A DNA stretch of 44,849 bases from Roseitalea sp. MMSF_3546. Lineage in GTDB: Bacteria; Pseudomonadota; Alphaproteobacteria; Rhizobiales; Rhizobiaceae. The DNA lies in assembly GCF_030732865.1 (NCBI RefSeq), contig NZ_JASHKB010000029.1, positions 1 to 44,849 on the forward strand, in the 5' to 3' direction. This document shows, piece by piece, positions 1 to 10,255 of the stretch. Below the pieces are notes generated by a model. That model saw only the letters and a list, made by a program, of their open reading frames with translations. It was not told the origin of the DNA and did no database searches. Position 1 is the stretch's first letter; each line of letters begins with the position of its first letter. The translations under genes and the position numbers were made by a program.

Positions 1-74
1 CTCCCCCGCACGCGTGGGAGGGATGAAGGGTGGGGGGCAGGGGCAACCAGAGCGCGCCCGTAAACGCCGGAGCC

Positions 75-2249
<2,175 letters not shown>

Positions 2250-2347
2250 GGCACACTCCGTTTTCCCGCCGTCATAATGCGCCCGGCGCGCCCTGCAATG
2301 CAACGAATGTATGGACGCCGGCCTTGCCGGTCGCTATCAGCGGCGCC

Positions 2348-3262
2348 ATGCGCGTTGTCTCCATCGGCGAATGCATGATCGAGCTCTCGGACCGGCAGGC
2401 CGATCGCTGGCGCATGGGTTTTGCCGGCGATACCTTCAACACGCTGTGGTATCTGCGCGCCCTGCTGCCCGCCGACACCCAAACGGACTACGTGTCCGCC
2501 TTCGGCGACGACCCGTTTTCGGCCGAGCAGATCGCGTTCCTGTCCGAGCACGGCATCGGCATTGCAAGGAGCCCGAAGATCGCCGGCGCCGTGCCCGGCC
2601 TTTATGCGATCACGCTCGATGCGCGCGGCGAACGCTCCTTCACCTACTGGCGCAGCACCGCCGCCGCGCGCCGGCTCGCCGACGACCCGGCCGCCCTCGC
2701 CGCCAGCCTGACCGGTGCCGATCTGATCTATTTCTCCGGGATCACGCTGGCGATCCTCGAGCCGGCCGGCCGCCGCACCCTGCTGACCGAGTTCGCCAAG
2801 GCGCGCAAGGCCGGCGCGATCATCGCCTTCGACCCCAATTACCGGCCCCGCCTTTGGGCCCATGCCGACGAGGCGCGTCAGACCATCGGCGCGGCCTATG
2901 ACGTCGCCAGCCTGGCCCTGCCGACCTTCGACGACGAGGCGGCGCTGTTCGGCGATGCCGACGCCCAGGCGACGATCGCGCGCATCGCCCCGCACGGGCC
3001 GGCCCGCATCGTCGTCAAGGCGGGCAGCGATGCCGCCGTCCTCTACGATGGCGGCGCAATGCACACCATCGCCCCGCCCGAGACGGTCGAACCGGTCGAC
3101 ACGACCGGCGCCGGCGACAGCTTCAACGGCGCCTTTCTGGCCTCGCTGCTGACCGGCGCCAGCGCGCCCGAGGCGACCGGTTACGCCCATCGCATCGCCG
3201 GCCGAGTGATCACCCATCACGGCGCGCTGATGCCGTTGCAGGCCCTGGCCGCGCTGCGATAG
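2348..3262 (+). CDS. kdgK: PfkB-family sugar kinase, probably 2-dehydro-3-deoxygluconokinase
   Basis: Cytoplasmic kinase of the ribokinase/PfkB family. The 304-residue product begins [13 protein letters not shown] and ends with the PfkB second signature DTTGAGDSF at about 251-259, where Asp257 is the expected catalytic base. An N-terminal GECMIEL-type sugar-binding start and [10 protein letters not shown] (about 161-170) are typical of 2-keto-3-deoxygluconate kinases, which feed the Entner-Doudoroff or uronate pathway. No partner genes of that pathway are nearby, so the substrate is inferred from family resemblance only; another sugar kinase specificity is possible. The ATG at 2348 is preferred over the in-frame codon at 2324 because the family motif begins at once after it. 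Confidence 0.85.
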   Translation: MRVVSIGECMIELSDRQADRWRMGFAGDTFNTLWYLRALLPADTQTDYVSAFGDDPFSAEQIAFLSEHGIGIARSPKIAGAVPGLYAITLDARGERSFTYWRSTAAARRLADDPAALAASLTGADLIYFSGITLAILEPAGRRTLLTEFAKARKAGAIIAFDPNYRPRLWAHADEARQTIGAAYDVASLALPTFDDEAALFGDADAQATIARIAPHGPARIVVKAGSDAAVLYDGGAMHTIAPPETVEPVDTTGAGDSFNGAFLASLLTGASAPEATGYAHRIAGRVITHHGALMPLQALAALR

Positions 3263-3369
3263 CCATGCGCCATTACGGCCTTTTCCTTGGCCGCCAAACG
3301 GTCTACAGACCGGCTCGAAAGACGGCAAGGGCGCCCCGGGGCGGCGCGAGGAAACAAGGGACGACAACC

Positions 3370-3651
3370 GTGGCCACAACCTTCGACAAAGTCGCCGACA
3401 TCATCGCCGAGACCAGCGAGATCGACCGCGACACCATCACCCCCGAAAGCCACACCATCGACGATCTGGGCATCGACAGCCTCGATTTCCTGGACATCGT
3501 ATTCGCCATCGACAAGGAATTCGGCATCAAGATCCCGCTCGAGCAATGGACCCAGGAGGTCAATGACGGCAAGGTGCCGACCGAGGAATATTTCGTGCTG
3601 AGCAATCTGTGCGGCAAGATCGACGGACTGGTGGCCGCCAAGACAGCCTGA
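3370..3651 (+). CDS. acpXL: acyl carrier protein AcpXL for very-long-chain fatty acids of lipid A
   Basis: Special acyl carrier protein that carries the growing 26-28-carbon (omega-1)-hydroxy fatty acid placed on lipid A in Rhizobiales. The 93-residue product matches the AcpXL length and carries the 4'-phosphopantetheine site [11 protein letters not shown] with Ser37. The start is read as the GTG at 3370 ([10 protein letters not shown]), with AAGGGA about 9 bases upstream; an in-frame upstream ATG at 3265 would add 35 residues unlike the family. It heads the run fabF2XL-fabF1XL-adh2XL-lpxXL, the arrangement known for VLCFA synthesis. The gene that usually follows, fabZXL, is missing here. Confidence is high from near-identity to remembered AcpXL sequences. 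Confidence 0.96.
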   Translation: MATTFDKVADIIAETSEIDRDTITPESHTIDDLGIDSLDFLDIVFAIDKEFGIKIPLEQWTQEVNDGKVPTEEYFVLSNLCGKIDGLVAAKTA

Positions 3652-3679
3652 GGCCGCGCACCGGCGGGCGGGAGAAGCC

Positions 3680-4879
3680 ATGACGCATCGCGTCGCCATC
3701 ACCGGCATCGGCCTGATCAGCTGCCATGGGGTCGGCGCGGCCGAAACATGGCAAGCGCTTGCCGAAGGCCGCGATCCGGTGGTCGATGGCCGGACGCTCG
3801 CGCCCTATCCGATCCATCCGGCGCCCGAGATCGACTGGTCCGAGCAGATCGCAAGGCGCGGCGACCAGCGCCAGATGGAACCCTGGCAGCGCCTGGGCAC
3901 CTTTTGCGCCGGGCTGGCGCTCGACGATGCCGCGATCAAGGGCGAGGAGACGCTGACCGGCACGATGGACATGATCGTCGCCGCCGGCGGCGGCGAGCGC
4001 GATGTCGATGTCGACAGCGCCATCCTCGCCGAGGCCGCCGCCGGCCGCAACGATCACGGCATGCTGATCAACGAGAAGCTGACCACCGAACTGCGCCCCA
4101 CCCTGTTCCTGGCCCAGCTTTCCAACCTGCTCGCCGGCAATATCTCCATCGTGCACAAGGTCACCGGTTCCTCGCGCACCTTCATGGGCGAGGAGGGCTC
4201 GGGCATGTCGGCGCTGGCGACGGCCGCCGCGCGCATCCGTGCCGGCCAGTCCACGCATGCTCTTGTCGGCGGCGCCTTCAATGCCGCCCATCCGGACATG
4301 CTGCTCAGCTACGAGCTGGTCGGGCACCTGCATCGCGGCGATTGGGCACCGGTCCTTGGCCGCTCCAAGGCCGATGGCGGCGGCATGATCATGGGCTCGG
4401 GCGCCGCCTTCCTGGTGCTCGAAGCGGCCGAACACGCGCATGCGCGCGGCGCGCGCATCTATGCCGAACTCGGCGCGGTCGCCGCCGACAATGGCGATGA
4501 CGAAGCGGGCGCAACGACGGCGCGCCTTGGTCGGCTGGCCGCCGAAACCGGGCTCGGCGAGGCCGACATGGTGATCACCACGCCCAGCGGCGCCCATGCC
4601 CGCACGGCCATCGAGATGGTGTTCCTCGCCGAAACGCTGGCCGACACGCCGCTGCGCGCCGTCACCAACACGACAGGCTCCCTGCGCGACTGCCAGTTTC
4701 CCTTCGGCGTCGCGCTGGCCGCGCTCTCGGTCCATCACGGCGCGTGCCCGGCCGCAACGCAACCCGGCCACGAACGACCGCTTGACGGCGCCCCGTCGAG
4801 GATCGGCGTCCTGACCATCGGCTGCGAGGAGGCCGAGGGGGTCGCCATGGTCACCGCGGCGACGGGATTGACGTCATGA
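3680..4879 (+). CDS. fabF2XL: beta-ketoacyl-ACP synthase-like protein FabF2XL (lacks ketosynthase catalytic residues)
   Basis: Thiolase-fold protein of the VLCFA cluster. The 399-residue product begins MTHRVAITGIGLI and aligns with FabF over its whole length. Aligned by eye through ARIRAG...LVGGA, the active-site cysteine position falls in the EEGSG segment, around Gly173, so the nucleophile is absent. The HGTST segment reads PSGAHART, and the NKSMIGH histidine aligns near Arg/Asp in SLRDCQF. This resembles chain-length-factor subunits of type II polyketide synthases, which pair with an active ketosynthase. Its stop overlaps the next start by ATGA, supporting a coupled, possibly heterodimeric pair with FabF1XL. 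A GGGAGA ribosome site lies just upstream. The name follows gene order and family; the partner role is inference. Confidence 0.88.
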   Translation: MTHRVAITGIGLISCHGVGAAETWQALAEGRDPVVDGRTLAPYPIHPAPEIDWSEQIARRGDQRQMEPWQRLGTFCAGLALDDAAIKGEETLTGTMDMIVAAGGGERDVDVDSAILAEAAAGRNDHGMLINEKLTTELRPTLFLAQLSNLLAGNISIVHKVTGSSRTFMGEEGSGMSALATAAARIRAGQSTHALVGGAFNAAHPDMLLSYELVGHLHRGDWAPVLGRSKADGGGMIMGSGAAFLVLEAAEHAHARGARIYAELGAVAADNGDDEAGATTARLGRLAAETGLGEADMVITTPSGAHARTAIEMVFLAETLADTPLRAVTNTTGSLRDCQFPFGVALAALSVHHGACPAATQPGHERPLDGAPSRIGVLTIGCEEAEGVAMVTAATGLTS

Positions 4880-6156
4880 GCGCGACCACCGATCATCTGG
4901 GCCGGCCGACCGTCGCCATCACCGGCGCGGGCATCGTTTCCCCGCTGGGACGGGGCAAGGCCGACAACTGGGCGGCGCTCTGTTCGGGCACGTCCGGCAT
5001 ACACATGATCACGCGCTTTCCCACCGCGCATCTGCGCACCACCATCGCCGGCACGGTTGATTTCATCGGCCCGCCCGACACAACCGCCTCCGAGCTGACC
5101 TACGCGCTCGCCGAAGCGGCGGCGCTCGAGGCGCTCGCCGAAGCCGGCCTTGACGATGGCGATTTCGCCGGCCCGCTCTTCGTCGCCGCCCCGCCCGTGG
5201 AGGTCGAGTGGCCGCAGCGCCTGGCGCTCGATGCCGTCGGCGCGCGCCAGGGCGGCGAGCCCGGCTATGCGCGCATGCTTGGCGCCGCGCGCGCCGGCGC
5301 CGGCACGGCGTTCGTGCCGAGCGCCCGCTTTGCCGCCGTCGCCAACCGGCTCAAGCGACGCATCGGCGCACGCGGCCTGCCGGTGACGCTGTCAACGGCC
5401 TGCGCCTCGGGCGCCACGGCCATCCAGCTCGGCGTCGAGGCGATCCGGCGCGGCGAGGCGACCCGCGTCGTCTCCGTCGGCACCGACGGGTCGGTCAACG
5501 CCGAATCGTTGATCCGCTTTTCGCTGCTGTCGGCGCTGTCGGCCCACAACGAGGTTCCCGAGCGCGCCTCGCGGCCCTTTTCGAAGGACCGCGACGGCTT
5601 CGTCATGGCCGAAGGCGCCGGCGCCTTCGTCATGGAACCGTTGGCCGCCGCCCGCGCCCGCGGCGCCACCGTTCTGGGCATCGTCGAGGGCTGCGGCGAA
5701 AAGGCCGACGATTTCCACCGCACCCGGTCCAAGCCCGACGGCTCGCCGGCAATGGCGGCGGTGCGCGCAGCGCTTGACGATGCCGGCGTCGAGCCCGGCG
5801 CCATCGACTACATCAACGCCCATGGCACATCGACGCCCGAAAACGACAAGATGGAGTGCCTGTCGCTGAGTCAGGTCTTCGGCGAGGGGATCGGCGGCGT
5901 GCCGATCTCCTCCAACAAGTCGATGATCGGCCACACGCTGACCGCCGCCGGCGCCATCGAGGCGGTGTTCTCGCTGCTCACCATCCGCACCGGCACGCTG
6001 CCGCCGACGATCAACCACCAGACCCCGGATCCGGCGCTTGCCGTCGACTGCGTGCCCAATGTCGCCCGCGCGCAGGCGGTCACCCGCGTTCTGTCCAACT
6101 CGTTCGGCTTTGGCGGGCAGAACACCTGCCTTGTCATTGCCGGCGAACCCGCCTAG
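4876..6156 (+). CDS. fabF1XL: beta-ketoacyl-ACP synthase FabF1XL (catalytically intact)
   Basis: Elongating ketosynthase of the lipid A VLCFA cluster, condensing malonyl-ACP with long acyl chains on AcpXL. The 426-residue product keeps the full Cys-His-His set: Cys176 in STACASG, His316 in NAHGTSTPENDK and His353 in SNKSMIGHTLTAAG, followed by a C-terminal NSFGFGGQNT glycine loop. It starts with an ATG inside the fabF2XL stop (ATGA overlap), so the two are translationally coupled. It is somewhat longer than housekeeping FabF (about 410-415 residues). With FabF2XL lacking these residues, this subunit presumably supplies the chemistry for both. Confidence 0.94.
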   Translation: MSATTDHLGRPTVAITGAGIVSPLGRGKADNWAALCSGTSGIHMITRFPTAHLRTTIAGTVDFIGPPDTTASELTYALAEAAALEALAEAGLDDGDFAGPLFVAAPPVEVEWPQRLALDAVGARQGGEPGYARMLGAARAGAGTAFVPSARFAAVANRLKRRIGARGLPVTLSTACASGATAIQLGVEAIRRGEATRVVSVGTDGSVNAESLIRFSLLSALSAHNEVPERASRPFSKDRDGFVMAEGAGAFVMEPLAAARARGATVLGIVEGCGEKADDFHRTRSKPDGSPAMAAVRAALDDAGVEPGAIDYINAHGTSTPENDKMECLSLSQVFGEGIGGVPISSNKSMIGHTLTAAGAIEAVFSLLTIRTGTLPPTINHQTPDPALAVDCVPNVARAQAVTRVLSNSFGFGGQNTCLVIAGEPA

Positions 6157-6193
6157 ACCGTCGCCGCTTCCAACGCTTCCGCAAGGATCGCCC

Positions 6194-7225
6194 ATGCGCG
6201 CGCTTCAACTCGTCGAGGACCGCAAGCTCGAACGGGTCGACATCGACCCGCCGCCGCCGCCCGGCCATGGCGAGGTCCGGCTGAAGGTGCAGGTCGTCGC
6301 GCTCAACCACATCGACGTGTGGGGCTGGCGCGGCATGGCCTTTGCCAGGCGCAAGCTGCCGCTGACGATCGGTGCCGAGGCGAGCGCCCTGGTCGATGCG
6401 GTCGGCCCGGGCGTCGCCGGCCTCGCGCCCGGCCAGCTCGTCGCGATCTTCGGCGCGCGCACCTGCGGGCTGTGCCGCCCGTGCCGGCAGGGCCGCGACA
6501 ATCTGTGCGAGCATGTCGGCGGCGTGCACGGCTTCCACCTTGACGGCTTTGCCGCCGAGACGGTGACCATGCCGGCGCGCAATTGCGTGCCCGCCCCGCC
6601 CGGCGTCGATGCGGTGGCCGCCGCCCTCGCCCCGATCACCTTCGGCACGGTCCAGCACATGCTGTTCGACAACGCCCGGCTCGAGTCCGGCGAGACCATC
6701 CTCATCCATGCCGGCGGCTCGGGCATCGGCTCGGCCGCCATCCAGTTCGCCAAGGCCATCGGCTGCACGGTGATCACCACCGTCGGCTCGGACGAAAAAA
6801 TCGAGCCGGCCAGGGCGCTCGGCGCCGACCACGTCATCAACTACCGCACCGACCGGTTCGAGGGCGCGGTGCGCAAGCTGACCAAAAAGCGTGGCGTCGA
6901 CGTCGTCTTCGAGCATGTCGGCGCGGACACCTGGGCCGGCTCCATGCTCTCGCTCAAGCGCGGCGGACGGCTGGTCACCTGCGGTTCGACATCGGGCGTT
7001 TCCGCCCAGACCAATCTGATGATGCTGTTCCAGCAGCAATTGCGACTGATTGGCTCGTTCGGCTGCACCATGACCAACATGGCCGACGCCATGGAGACGA
7101 TGGCGCGCGGCCATGCCCGGCCGGTCATCGATACCGAGGTCGACTGGGACAGCATCGACAACGCGCTCGCGCGCATGGAAACGCGCGATGTCTTCGGCAA
7201 GATCATCGCGCGCCTCGGCGGCTGA
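6194..7225 (+). CDS. adh2XL: MDR-family alcohol dehydrogenase/enoyl reductase-like protein of the VLCFA cluster
   Basis: Medium-chain dehydrogenase/reductase of 343 residues, starting at the ATG at 6194 with AAGGA 6-10 bases upstream. A structural-zinc cysteine cluster is visible at about Cys91, Cys94, Cys97 and Cys105 (CGLCRPC...NLC). The usual catalytic-zinc cysteine near residue 38 is Asn-His (LNHIDVW) and the GHE motif reads GAE, so a classical zinc alcohol dehydrogenase reaction is unlikely. A Rossmann glycine motif HAGGSGIGSAAIQ lies near 173. By position this is adh2XL. A role as the enoyl-ACP reductase of the chain-elongation cycle would fit, but that is inference. Confidence 0.88.
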   Translation: MRALQLVEDRKLERVDIDPPPPPGHGEVRLKVQVVALNHIDVWGWRGMAFARRKLPLTIGAEASALVDAVGPGVAGLAPGQLVAIFGARTCGLCRPCRQGRDNLCEHVGGVHGFHLDGFAAETVTMPARNCVPAPPGVDAVAAALAPITFGTVQHMLFDNARLESGETILIHAGGSGIGSAAIQFAKAIGCTVITTVGSDEKIEPARALGADHVINYRTDRFEGAVRKLTKKRGVDVVFEHVGADTWAGSMLSLKRGGRLVTCGSTSGVSAQTNLMMLFQQQLRLIGSFGCTMTNMADAMETMARGHARPVIDTEVDWDSIDNALARMETRDVFGKIIARLGG

Positions 7226-7234
7226 GCGCGCGCC

Positions 7235-8170
7235 ATGACGCCGCTGCAAGTCCGGCTGCTCAAGCTGTCGCAGCGCACCAGGCGGGCGCGCTACTGGCTC
7301 GAGGCCAAGGGCGTCTTTGCGATCCTGGCCCTGCTCGAACGATTGCCGGCCGACCGTGCGATCGGCGCGATGGCCTGGCTGCTCGAGCGCATCGGCCCGC
7401 TTGTGCCGCGCCACTCGATCGTGTGCGACAACCTCCGGAATGCCATGCCCGAACTGACCGAATCCGAGCGCACCGCGATCGCCCGGGGCATGTGGGCCAA
7501 TATGGGCCGGCAGATCGCCGAATACGTGGTTCTCGACCAGTTGTTCGACTACGACCCCGATGCCGCCGAGGACGGCCGCATCGAGGTGCGCGGCAAGGAC
7601 ATCTTCATCGACATCGTCCGGTCCGGCAAACCGGTCATCTTCTTTACCGGCCACACCGGCAATTTCGAGTTGCTGCCGATCTGCGCGGCCACCTTCGGGC
7701 TCGAGGTGACCGCGCTGTTCCGGCCGCCCAACAACCCCTACATCGCCAAGCGCGTGCTCGCCGCGCGCACCACGACCATGGGCCAGCTCGTGCCGTCCAG
7801 GGCCGGCGCCGCCGCCGGCCTCGCCCGCGCCCTTGCGGACGGCAAGTCCGTCGGCGTGCTCGTCGACCAGAAGTTCCACCGCGGCCGGCTGGGCACCTTC
7901 TTCGGCCGGCCGGTGCGCACCAACCCGCTGCTGCCCAAGCTGGCGCGGCAGTTCGACTGTCCGGTCCACCCGGCCCGCTGCGTGCGCCTGCCCGGCAACC
8001 GCTTCCGGCTCGAACTGGAAGAAGCGATCGCCCTGCCGCGCACGGGCGACGGCGCAATCGATGTCGACGCGACCACGCAACAGCTCAACGATACGGTCGA
8101 GCGCTGGGTGCGCGAATATCCCGACCAGTGGATGTGGCTGCACCGCCGCTGGGATCCGGCCGCGCTCTGA
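7235..8170 (+). CDS. lpxXL: lipid A VLCFA acyltransferase LpxXL
   Basis: Acyltransferase of the LpxL/LpxM (lauroyl/myristoyl lipid A acyltransferase) family that transfers the 27-hydroxyoctacosanoyl-type chain from AcpXL to lipid A at the inner face of the cytoplasmic membrane. The 311-residue product carries the HX4E catalytic motif (His140-TGNF-Glu145), a hydrophobic N-terminal stretch (about 27-57), and a C-terminal QWMWLHRRWD segment typical of the family. It begins 9 bases after adh2XL and closes the cluster. No clear Shine-Dalgarno site is seen, so translation may depend on coupling. Confidence 0.94.
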   Translation: MTPLQVRLLKLSQRTRRARYWLEAKGVFAILALLERLPADRAIGAMAWLLERIGPLVPRHSIVCDNLRNAMPELTESERTAIARGMWANMGRQIAEYVVLDQLFDYDPDAAEDGRIEVRGKDIFIDIVRSGKPVIFFTGHTGNFELLPICAATFGLEVTALFRPPNNPYIAKRVLAARTTTMGQLVPSRAGAAAGLARALADGKSVGVLVDQKFHRGRLGTFFGRPVRTNPLLPKLARQFDCPVHPARCVRLPGNRFRLELEEAIALPRTGDGAIDVDATTQQLNDTVERWVREYPDQWMWLHRRWDPAAL

Positions 8171-8264
8171 AGCGACAGCTTTCGACAACCTTCACGCGAA
8201 TTCCGCGCAAGGCACCGCTTAAGGGTCCCGGATCGATAGTCCGGCCGTCCGCCGGAGACCATCG

Positions 8265-9635
8265 ATGTCCGAACCGACGCCTGCGAGCCGCGCCCTGCCC
8301 GTCATCCTGGCCACCGACAGCCTGCCCATGCTGTGGCCGTCCTCGACGCGCGAGCGGCCCTATACGCTGGTCCCCGGCGCCGACGGCCGGTCGCCGCTGG
8401 AGCGCCTGGCCGGTGCGCTTGCCGAAGCGGCAGGATTTGCCCCGCCGTTGCTGTTTGCCGCCGAATGGAACGCGCGCGCCGCCCGCGACCAGCTCGTCGA
8501 TGCGCTCGGCCTCGATCCGACGGTGATCAGCGCCCCCGCCGATTGCAGCGCCGCCGCGCTCGCCGCGATCGCCGCCCTGTGGGCGAGCCGCACGACCGGC
8601 CTGCCCGAGCGGCTCGTCTTCATCCCCGCCAATCTCGCCGCGGCGAACCCGCAGGACCTCGCACGGGCCCTGAGCGCGCTTGCCGGGGGCGATGCCAACG
8701 CACCGAACGGCTGTTGCCTGCTCGCCCGCCACGCCGACGAAGGCGAGGACGGACCGTTCATCGAGCCCTACATGACGCCCAGCCGCAGCGGCTGGCAGCC
8801 GATCCGGACCGTGATCGAGGATCGCCCGGCCGCCCTCGTCACGCCGGACCTGGTGTTGGCTTCGCTCGGCGCCGCCTCCGCAAGGATCGATCCGCTGATC
8901 GACGCCATCGCCCGAACCGCGCCCACCCTGCTCCAGGCCGCCCGCAACGCACTCGGCGCGGCGACCACGCTCCGGGACGCAACCGTGCGCCCCTCGGCCA
9001 ATTTCCTGGCGCTGGCCGGTCGGCCCGACCTGACGACGCTTCTGGGCGCCGACCCGCATGCCCTGCGCGTGCGCGTCGTCGACACGGTCGGCTGCGTGAC
9101 GACGTGGAACGACGCCAACGCCCGGCCCACCTCGATCGCGCCCGATCCGAAGAGCGCCGGACGCGTCAAGGTGGTCGGCGGCGAGGCGCTGCGGCGGATC
9201 GAGGGTCCCGGCGGCGTTCTCTTGCTGGATCGGGCGCACGCCCGCGCGGTGACCATTCCCGACGACGGCGCATGCGCCGACGGCACCGCCACCGACCCGC
9301 CGGTCAGCTTCGAACGGGTTTCAAGCCACGACAAGACCGATCTGTGGCGCATCACCCTGCAGCCCGGCGCACGGCTCGAGCCGAGCTTCCATTTCAGGCG
9401 GTTCGAGCGCTGGAGCGTGGCCGCCGGCTCGGCACGCGCCTTGCTGGACGGCATCGCCCACGAGGTCGAGGCCGGCGAGACGCTGCACATTCCGCCGCGC
9501 ACCAGCCACGGGCTCGAAAATGCCGGAAACGCGCCCCTGGTCGTCTATGAACTGCGCGTCGGCGCCATCCGCGACGACGACGACACCATCCGCATGCCGC
9601 CATCGGCGGCCCGGGCCGACAGGCGCACCGCCTGA
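8265..9635 (+). CDS. degenerate mannose-1-phosphate guanylyltransferase/cupin (ManC-like) protein
   Basis: A 456-residue protein with the architecture of the bifunctional mannose-1-phosphate guanylyltransferase/phosphomannose isomerase family: an N-terminal nucleotidyltransferase-like domain (about 10-290) and a C-terminal cupin (about 350-440, RRFERWSVAAGSARALLDG... HIPPRTSHGLEN). The pyrophosphorylase signature GGSGTRLWPLSR is replaced by ATDSLPMLWPSS, and the PADH metal-binding segment reads PANLA, so N-domain catalysis looks lost. The cupin is better kept, but the usual HRRxEHW reads HFRRFERW. It follows lpxXL after a 94-bp gap and may be a carbohydrate-sensing or scaffold protein, or an orphan on its way out. 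The reading frame is intact over its length, which argues against simple decay. Function is unknown. Confidence 0.7.
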   Translation: MSEPTPASRALPVILATDSLPMLWPSSTRERPYTLVPGADGRSPLERLAGALAEAAGFAPPLLFAAEWNARAARDQLVDALGLDPTVISAPADCSAAALAAIAALWASRTTGLPERLVFIPANLAAANPQDLARALSALAGGDANAPNGCCLLARHADEGEDGPFIEPYMTPSRSGWQPIRTVIEDRPAALVTPDLVLASLGAASARIDPLIDAIARTAPTLLQAARNALGAATTLRDATVRPSANFLALAGRPDLTTLLGADPHALRVRVVDTVGCVTTWNDANARPTSIAPDPKSAGRVKVVGGEALRRIEGPGGVLLLDRAHARAVTIPDDGACADGTATDPPVSFERVSSHDKTDLWRITLQPGARLEPSFHFRRFERWSVAAGSARALLDGIAHEVEAGETLHIPPRTSHGLENAGNAPLVVYELRVGAIRDDDDTIRMPPSAARADRRTA

Positions 9636-9646
9636 TCGCCCGCCGG

Positions 9647-10078
9647 TCAGTAGCTGATGCTCACCCGCATGTTCGCCGGCCCCACCTGCCGCGTCAGATT
9701 GTAGAGCGTGCGGGCATGGCTGGTGCGCAGCCGGATGCAACCATGCGAGGCCGGCCGGCCCAGCCGCGACACATAGTTGGTGCCGTGAATGGCATAGCCG
9801 CCCCGAAAGAAGATGGAATAGGGCATCGGGCTCATGTCGTATTTGCGCGAATACCACATCTTGTGCATCCGCTTGGGACTGTAGGTGCCCGTCGGCGTCC
9901 TGTAGCCCTTGCGGCCCGACGAGATCGCCCAGCGATACAGCACGCGGCCGTTCTTCTTGACCGTCATGGTCTGGTTGGAGAGGTTGACCTGCGCGACGAG
10001 CCGCGCGGCCAGCGAACTGCTCACGCCAGCCAGCAGCACCGCCAAGACCAGCAACAATGACGCAACGAACCGTTTCAT
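9647..10078 (-). CDS. L,D-transpeptidase (YkuD domain), secreted
   Basis: Periplasmic peptidoglycan-modifying enzyme that forms 3-3 cross-links or attaches outer-membrane proteins to peptidoglycan. The 143-residue product starts MKRFVASLLLVLAVLLAG, a signal peptide with likely cleavage after about residue 25, followed directly by the catalytic YkuD domain. The active-site motif is complete: His98 (AIHGT) and Ser111-His-Gly-Cys114-Ile-Arg. It has no peptidoglycan-binding add-on domain, so it is a minimal member. The ATG at 10078 is chosen because it begins the signal peptide; a longer TTG-started reading would put 44 extra residues before it. It converges on the ManC-like gene with only 11 bp between stops. 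Confidence 0.92.
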   Translation of the reverse strand: MKRFVASLLLVLAVLLAGVSSSLAARLVAQVNLSNQTMTVKKNGRVLYRWAISSGRKGYRTPTGTYSPKRMHKMWYSRKYDMSPMPYSIFFRGGYAIHGTNYVSRLGRPASHGCIRLRTSHARTLYNLTRQVGPANMRVSISY

Positions 10079-10255
10079 GGGCTTCCCCCGAGACCAACGC
10101 AACACGCATCGAGGATACACCGGCCTGCCGATCCGGCCCAGCAAGACCTTGGACTGATTGCCCCCCGCGTTCGCCGCACCGCACAATGGCTGCTGACACG
10201 GCGGCCCCAACCGGTCTATGACGGACCCGTCCGAGACCGGAGACCGTAACGCACG

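Noticed and set aside
1-74. Short inverted repeat CTCCC/GGGAG at 1-20
   Set aside because: Only 5-bp arms at the window edge; too weak to call a terminator or repeat copy.
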